Shown piece after piece: positions 43,006-46,763 of a stretch of 46,763 nucleotides of DNA. The stretch is from Vreelandella boliviensis LC1 (GTDB taxonomy: Bacteria; Pseudomonadota; Gammaproteobacteria; Pseudomonadales; Halomonadaceae): positions 1,716,684-1,763,446 of the forward strand of contig NZ_JH393257.1 in NCBI RefSeq assembly GCF_000236035.1, given 5' to 3'. The position numbers and the translations under genes are program-made. Numbering within the stretch: position 1 is the first letter of the stretch; the number at the start of each line of letters is the position of its first letter. Under the pieces are notes generated by a model. The model had not been told where the DNA came from. It did not search any database and worked only from the letters and a program-made list of their open reading frames with translations.

Positions 43006-43473
43006 TCAGGCGTTATTTAAGCGAAAAATGCTGGCATTGAGCGCCAGTGCAAGTGCTACCCAGAGCCAGTAAGGCACCATAAGCCAAGCGGCTAGCGTGC
43101 TTACTTGGTAAAACAATGCGATGGCGATCGTAATGAACGCCAGTAACACTATGATATTTACCAGTGCAGCAACAATTTGTTTACGCCCAAAGAACAGCCA
43201 TGACCATGCTGCATTGGCTAAAAGCTGTAGCACGTAAACCGCTAAGCATGCCGTGCGCCATGCTGATTCTTCGGCCATATATATTCGCCATGCGGCGATA
43301 GCCATCAATAAATACAGTATGCCCCAGGCGATAGGGAAAGCGATATCCGGTGGTGTCCATTTTGGCTTACTTAGTTCGCGGTACCAACTATCGGGCCGAA
43401 AGCGTGCGCCAGTTGTAGCGGTAAGGCCAACCAGCAGAAGAGATACCATTAGTGCTGATAACGAACTAAGCAT
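43006..43473 (-). CDS. tspO: TspO/MBR-family membrane protein
   Basis: 155 residues, five membrane helices. Signature blocks are WYRELSKPKWTPPD, FPIAWGILYLLMAIAAW, LQLLANAAWSWLFFGRKQI and LMVPYWLWVALALALNASI. TspO proteins bind porphyrins and cholesterol-like ligands and act in stress and tetrapyrrole homeostasis. AAAGGTGATGA lies upstream of the ATG at 43473. Likely in an operon with the ZipA-like gene downstream. Confidence 0.93.
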   Translation of the reverse strand: MLSSLSALMVSLLLVGLTATTGARFRPDSWYRELSKPKWTPPDIAFPIAWGILYLLMAIAAWRIYMAEESAWRTACLAVYVLQLLANAAWSWLFFGRKQIVAALVNIIVLLAFITIAIALFYQVSTLAAWLMVPYWLWVALALALNASIFRLNNA

Positions 43474-43537
43474 TCATCACCTTTTCGTTCAAACTAAAGA
43501 ATCAATAGCCTAGCAGCGTTTTGCAATAAGTAGGTAT

Positions 43538-43567
43538 AAAAAAAGCATCACCGAAGTGATGCTTTTT
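43538..43567 (-). terminator. Rho-independent terminator after the OYE gene
   Basis: AAAAAGCATCAC (43540-43551) and GTGATGCTTTTT (43556-43567) form a 12-bp perfect stem with a CGAA loop. Read on the minus strand it ends in a seven-T run, so it terminates the old-yellow-enzyme transcript; it could work in both directions. Confidence 0.92.
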
Positions 43568-43606
43568 AATCTTAAGGACTTAGCGAACCGCTAAATCAAG
43601 CGTGTC

Positions 43607-44725
43607 TTAACTTCTACGATCATAACCGTTGTCCATAAATGGATAGTCGGTATAGCCCTTTTCATCACCGCCATAAAAAGTTTCGTGATTCGGCTCGGTG
43701 AGTGGTGCGTTAACGCGGAAGCGTTCCGGCAAATCGGGATTGGCAATATAGGGGCGTCCGAAAGCAACCGCATCGGCAGTGTTTTCACTAATGCGGGCTT
43801 CAGCGCGCTCGGCATCGTAGTTGCCGCAGTAGATCAGGCTGCCGCTAAAGCGCTCACGCATCTGCTCACGGAAACCGTCAGGGAAGGTGATATCGCCACC
43901 GGCCCAGTTGGGTTCGTTAAGATGCAGATAGGCGAGGCCGCGCTTGGAGAGCTGCTCGGCCATGTAGAACGCCATGGCTTCCGGCTCATCGTCGGTCAGG
44001 CCAAACAGTTCGATAAACGGCGTCATGCGAATGCCGACCCGGTCAGCGCCATAGACATCAATCACCGCATCTACCACTTCCAGCGGGAAGCGAGCACGGT
44101 TCTCCAGCGAGCCGCCGTACTGATCGGTACGTTTGTTGGTGCCGGTCGCCAGGAACTGGTTAAGCAGGTAGGCGTTTGCCGCGTGGACTTCGACCATATC
44201 GAAACCGGCACGCTTGGCGCGGACTGCCGCCTGGCGGTAGTCGTCTACAATGCCGGGAATCTCATCGGTTTCCAGCGCTCGCGGTGTGCTGGTAGGGTGC
44301 TGGCCTGCAGTGCCATCTTCAAACTCGACGAAACACTGAGCGCCTTCACCTTTCAGCGCACTCGGCGCAACGGGCTGTTGGCCGTCAGGTTGAACCATTT
44401 CATGGGAAACGCGCCCAACGTGCCACAGCTGCAGGGCAATACGGCCGCCTTTAGCATGTACCGCGTCCACCACTCCTTTCCAGCCGGCTTCCTGCTCATC
44501 CGTCCAAATGCCGGGTGTATACACATAGCCCCGCGCAGTGGGGGAGATATTGGTCGCTTCGCTAATGATCAGACCCGCTCCGGCGCGCTGGCCGTAGTAA
44601 GCTTCCTGCATTTTACCCGGTACGCTATCGGGTGTACGCGAACGCGTCAGCGGCGCCATAATGACGCGGTTAGGCAGCGATAGGCTGCCCATCTGGATGG
44701 GAGTAAACAGTGTTTCGAAAGCCAT
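43607..44725 (-). CDS. Old yellow enzyme / N-ethylmaleimide reductase (NemA-like)
   Basis: 372 residues from the ATG at 44725, with AGGAG eight bases upstream. FMN-binding TIM barrel with LFTPIQMGSLSLPNRVIMAP, ISEATNISPTARGY, LQLWHVGRVSH (the flavin-proximal His), VEVHAANAYLLNQFLATGTN, RTDQYGGSLENRARF and AVAFGRPYIANPDLPERF. These are typical NemA/OYE motifs. It reduces activated alkenes such as maleimides, enones and nitro compounds with NADPH. Upstream at 44773 TAGACC-AGTTTACTAGT vaguely recalls a NemR half-site, but no nemR gene is in the window. Confidence 0.92.
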   Translation of the reverse strand: MAFETLFTPIQMGSLSLPNRVIMAPLTRSRTPDSVPGKMQEAYYGQRAGAGLIISEATNISPTARGYVYTPGIWTDEQEAGWKGVVDAVHAKGGRIALQLWHVGRVSHEMVQPDGQQPVAPSALKGEGAQCFVEFEDGTAGQHPTSTPRALETDEIPGIVDDYRQAAVRAKRAGFDMVEVHAANAYLLNQFLATGTNKRTDQYGGSLENRARFPLEVVDAVIDVYGADRVGIRMTPFIELFGLTDDEPEAMAFYMAEQLSKRGLAYLHLNEPNWAGGDITFPDGFREQMRERFSGSLIYCGNYDAERAEARISENTADAVAFGRPYIANPDLPERFRVNAPLTEPNHETFYGGDEKGYTDYPFMDNGYDRRS

Positions 44726-44848
44726 CAATTAAGCTCCTTTTGAATGCTTCGATGAAATAGTAAGCGTTAGAATAGACCAGTTTACTAGTTAACGCCAACG
44801 ATCGTATTATCAGGCCGTTACCCTGTGTGACTTCTTCTAAAAGCAAAA

Positions 44849-44872
44849 CCCCCGCTTTAGATAAAGCGGGGG
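44849..44872 (-). terminator. Rho-independent terminator after the 123-residue protein gene
   Basis: CCCCCGCTTT (44849-44858) pairs with AAAGCGGGGG (44863-44872) around AGAT. On the minus strand it is followed by TTTTGCTTTT. GC-rich stem plus a T-tract. On the plus strand no gene ends here. Confidence 0.85.
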
Positions 44873-44892
44873 AGACGTTAAATCAACTTTTG

Positions 44893-45264
44893 CTAGCGCC
44901 GCTGCCAAGGCCAACGCCGCTTGACGGGGGTATCGATCTGCTGCAGCGCGCTAGAGAGCGGCAACATAATGGCACCCAATTGGCGATAGCAGACGGCGCT
45001 GCTGAGCACCCCGGGGCACTGCTTGAGCAGCAGCTCGCACTGCTGGGAGGCGATAAAGAGCTGTTCGGTGACCGGTGGGGCGAACAGCGGTTTGGCTTGC
45101 TGGCAGCAGCGAGTAAGCTCCCGCGAAAGCATAGTGAGCATACTGGTATCGAGCCAGCAGGGCAGCGGGTCTTCCAGGCGCCCAGCAATCGAGTGCTGAA
45201 CCGCTTCAAAAGAGGTGCGCAAAAATATCAACGTTTGGCGAAGTTGGCGCTGCTCACTGGTCAT
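44893..45264 (-). CDS. Unknown 123-residue protein
   Basis: 123 residues from the ATG at 45264; AAGGTAA is about eight bases upstream. It is mostly alpha-helical, with leucines spaced for a helical bundle (RQLRQTLIFLRTSFEAVQHS; LTMLSRELTRCCQQAKPLFA), six cysteines and a basic end, VKRRWPWQRR. I do not recognise a family. A good promoter (TTGACA-17-TATCGT, 45348-45376) and a strong terminator flank it, so it is probably a real, separately expressed gene. An overlapping plus-strand frame of 153 codons is a shadow. Possible Fur-type control: see 45319-45337. Confidence 0.72.
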   Translation of the reverse strand: MTSEQRQLRQTLIFLRTSFEAVQHSIAGRLEDPLPCWLDTSMLTMLSRELTRCCQQAKPLFAPPVTEQLFIASQQCELLLKQCPGVLSSAVCYRQLGAIMLPLSSALQQIDTPVKRRWPWQRR

Positions 45265-45318
45265 GGTGCTTACCTTTACCTCAAATGATTGTCACCTCAT
45301 ATAGATGAGAGATCTAAA

Positions 45319-45376
45319 AATAGTGTTTCTCATTTGCATCTATGTTGACGATAGCGCTACTCCATTGACCTGTCAA
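45319..45376 (-). promoter_or_regulatory. Promoter and Fur-box-like site of the unknown 123-residue gene
   Basis: On the minus strand TTGACA (45371-45376), 17 bp, TATCGT (45348-45353). Just downstream, GCAAATGAGAAACACTATT (45319-45337) matches the Fur consensus GATAATGATAATCATTATC at 13 of 19 positions by eye. The promoter is convincing, the Fur site only suggestive. Confidence 0.5.
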
Positions 45377-45389
45377 TACGGTGACTATA

Positions 45390-45415
45390 AGGCGCACTCA
45401 CCTATGAGTGCGCCT
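45390..45415 (-). other. Hairpin enclosing the stop codon of the M24 gene
   Basis: AGGCGCACTCA (45390-45400) and TGAGTGCGCCT (45405-45415) form an 11-bp stem with the four-base loop CCTA; the TAG stop of the M24 gene (45402-45404) sits in the loop. There is no T-run on the minus strand, so it is not a normal terminator. Confidence 0.65.
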
Positions 45416-46589
45416 CAAACAACCGCCAGTCGTTATTGGTCAGCGGTTTGGCTCCGTGTTCGGTCACCACCACAGTGTCGCTTATTCCGACGCCCCACTG
45501 GCCGGGCACACGTAGGCAGAGCGGTAGGTGAAAGACCATATTAGTTTCAAAAGTGCGGGTCTGGCCTTTGGCGATAAAGCCGGTGCCCTCCACCCAGCTA
45601 GGTGGAAACTGCGCACCCACGGCATAGCCAAATACGCCAGAGAAGAACAGCTGGTCACGCTGGGGAGCAAGCAGTGCATCGGCGGTCTGGGCTGCGGCAT
45701 CAAAGGTATTGCCTGGACGCATGGTGTCGCAGAGCGCTTCAAAAATTGAGCGGCAAAGATCCCGAGTGGCGGAGAGAGCTGGGCTTGGCACGCCTGTTAC
45801 CGCGGTGCGCATCATGGGTGCCGTATAGCGTTGATAAGCGGCGCCGAACTCTAAGAAGACCGGCTCATTGGCCTGGATAACACGCCGCTTATGGTTGACA
45901 TGAATCACGCCAATGCGGTGTCCACTGGTCACAATGGGCTGCAGGCTCATAAACTCGCTGCCATTTTCGAGCAGCGCTTTGGCGCCGATGGCGGCAATAT
46001 CGTTATCGGTCATGCCGGGGCGAATGCTGTGTATCGCGGTTTCTAACCCTAGGGCGGTGATTCGCGCGCTCTCTTGCAGCATCTCAAGTTCGGTGGGGCT
46101 TTTTACAAGTCTAATGGCATCAACCACCATGCCTGCTTCGCTAAACCGCTCACGACCGATAGTCTGCATCAGCGCATCAATCACCCCAAAGCGCAGTCCG
46201 CTGCTCCAACCATCAATGCCAATTAGCTGGCAGGGGTGAAGCAGGTCTGCCAACGGTGTGATGATTTCGTCCAGATTTTCCCAGCGATAGCCGATGATCT
46301 CATCCACGCGAGCAGTTACCACTGCGGCACCGGTTTCAATCGAGGCGACTTGCAGCACTAACCGCCCCTGCGTGCAGACCAGGCAGGCGTGAACAGAGAC
46401 TTCAAAGGTGTGATAGCCGGTGAGGTAATTAATGTCGGCGGGGTCGGTGAGTAACAGTGCGTCTAACCCCTGTGCAGTCATCGCCTGACGAACATTATCC
46501 AGGCGTGCCTGATACTCGGCAGCGGGAAAGGGCACTTCACTCTGGGCGAGCGTTTCCGCGAGGGCTTCGCGGTAGTGGTGATAATCCAT
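45402..46589 (-). CDS. M24-family (creatinase fold) hydrolase, ectoine-hydrolase-like
   Basis: 395 residues from the ATG at 46589, with GGAGG five bases upstream; an earlier start at 46604 is less likely. The N-terminal creatinase domain contains YQARLDNVRQAMTAQGLDAL and PADINYLTGYHTFEVSVHA; the C-terminal pita-bread domain starts at LVKSPTELEMLQESARI. In metal-dependent M24 peptidases two Asp ligands precede the His/Glu set; here the region reads VFLEFGAAYQRYTAPMMRT, with Glu and Pro in their places. It is thus probably metal-free, as in creatinase and, as I recall, ectoine hydrolase (DoeA/EutD), where a Glu at this place is the nucleophile. Halomonads degrade ectoine, but doeB, doeC and doeD are not here, so the substrate is unproven. 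Confidence 0.72.
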   Translation of the reverse strand: MDYHHYREALAETLAQSEVPFPAAEYQARLDNVRQAMTAQGLDALLLTDPADINYLTGYHTFEVSVHACLVCTQGRLVLQVASIETGAAVVTARVDEIIGYRWENLDEIITPLADLLHPCQLIGIDGWSSGLRFGVIDALMQTIGRERFSEAGMVVDAIRLVKSPTELEMLQESARITALGLETAIHSIRPGMTDNDIAAIGAKALLENGSEFMSLQPIVTSGHRIGVIHVNHKRRVIQANEPVFLEFGAAYQRYTAPMMRTAVTGVPSPALSATRDLCRSIFEALCDTMRPGNTFDAAAQTADALLAPQRDQLFFSGVFGYAVGAQFPPSWVEGTGFIAKGQTRTFETNMVFHLPLCLRVPGQWGVGISDTVVVTEHGAKPLTNNDWRLFEAHS

Positions 46590-46604
46590 AGCGACCTCCA
46601 TCAA

Positions 46605-46763
46605 TAGGTAAGGTCAGTATAGGCACCTGCTTTAAGCTCGCTTTTATCTCCCTCAACGCTAGCGATAAATGTTACCCATGCCTCCATGGTGTCTGGTAAG
46701 ACAGCTCAATCGTTTGGCTTGAAGGCCCGCTAGGGCCTGTTGACGTTTCATCGCGAACCGCGT
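46605..46763. other. Right edge: no gene recognised
   Basis: 159 bp upstream of the M24 gene. A -10-like TATACT (minus strand, 46616-46621) may serve that gene, but no convincing -35 was found. No other feature seen. Confidence 0.4.

Noticed and set aside
43685..44683. Long 332-codon plus-strand open frame
   Set aside because: It lies entirely antisense to the old-yellow-enzyme gene, whose protein has clear catalytic motifs; the translated product shows no family features.
44827..45288. 153-codon plus-strand open frame
   Set aside because: Overlaps the 123-residue minus-strand gene, which has a better promoter, ribosome-binding site and terminator.
45402..46589. Complete ectoine degradation cluster
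   Set aside because: Only an M24 hydrolase is present here; doeB, doeC and doeD are not adjacent, and the class III aminotransferases lie 20-30 kb away with other partners.

Overview
This window reads as about 47 kb of chromosome from a halophilic or marine gammaproteobacterium, most likely Halomonadaceae (Halomonas/Vreelandella). The basis is close similarity to gammaproteobacterial proteins (YbiT, AidB, a ZipA-type domain, HemP/Hmu), TRAP and polar-amino-acid ABC uptake systems, moderately high GC and a creatinase-fold hydrolase of the kind seen in ectoine users. This is inference; no rRNA, tRNA, CRISPR array or intact insertion sequence was recognised.

Layout. (1) 1-4.7 kb: a minus-strand haem-uptake operon, hemP-hmuR-hmuS-hmuT-hmuU (hmuU runs off the left edge), behind a strong Fur-box match. 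(2) 4.9-8.5 kb: a Tat-exported PhoX phosphatase with a terminator, a DUF1127 protein and a divergent LysR regulator. (3) 8.5-13.5 kb: a TetR regulator divergent from an RND efflux pump pair, with a palindrome over the shared promoter. (4) 13.7-15.4 kb: a PAS-GGDEF diguanylate cyclase and a YdfG-like dehydrogenase, convergent. (5) 15.7-21.8 kb: class III aminotransferase, MocR/GabR-type regulator and a complete polar amino-acid ABC transporter; a 12-base motif occurs upstream of both the aminotransferase and the transporter. (6) 21.8-30.3 kb: an accessory-looking catabolic island: PuuB-like FAD oxidase, two related GntR/FCD regulators, a second class III aminotransferase, Asp/Glu-racemase-family protein, 3-hydroxyacyl-CoA-dehydrogenase-family protein, SDR and aldehyde dehydrogenase. 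Its divergent promoter region carries two copies of a perfect palindrome, TGCGATCGCA. The substrate is not identified; an amine or hydroxy-amino acid is plausible. (7) 30.3-36.8 kb: a TRAP transporter (dctP-dctQ-dctM) in one operon with a VanX/DdpX-type D,D-dipeptidase, followed upstream by a LysR regulator and a dadA-type D-amino-acid dehydrogenase under a tandem glycine riboswitch. This looks like a module for scavenging D-amino-acid dipeptides or D-amino acids. (8) 36.9-46.6 kb: mostly housekeeping genes: AidB, a small membrane protein, ChaC-like cyclotransferase, CbiX-like chelatase, YbiT, a ZipA-like protein, TspO, an old-yellow enzyme, an unknown small protein and a metal-ligand-deficient M24 hydrolase.

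The most unusual signal is a recurring one: short tandem duplications (6 to 24 bp units, often 11 bp) sit in promoters and gene junctions, mainly in regions 6 and 7. The clearest is a five-copy 24-bp repeat at the dctQ-dctM junction that creates a 32-codon repeat peptide frame coupled by ATGA overlaps to both neighbours. The D,D-dipeptidase/TRAP/DadA module and the riboswitch are the best candidates for new biology.
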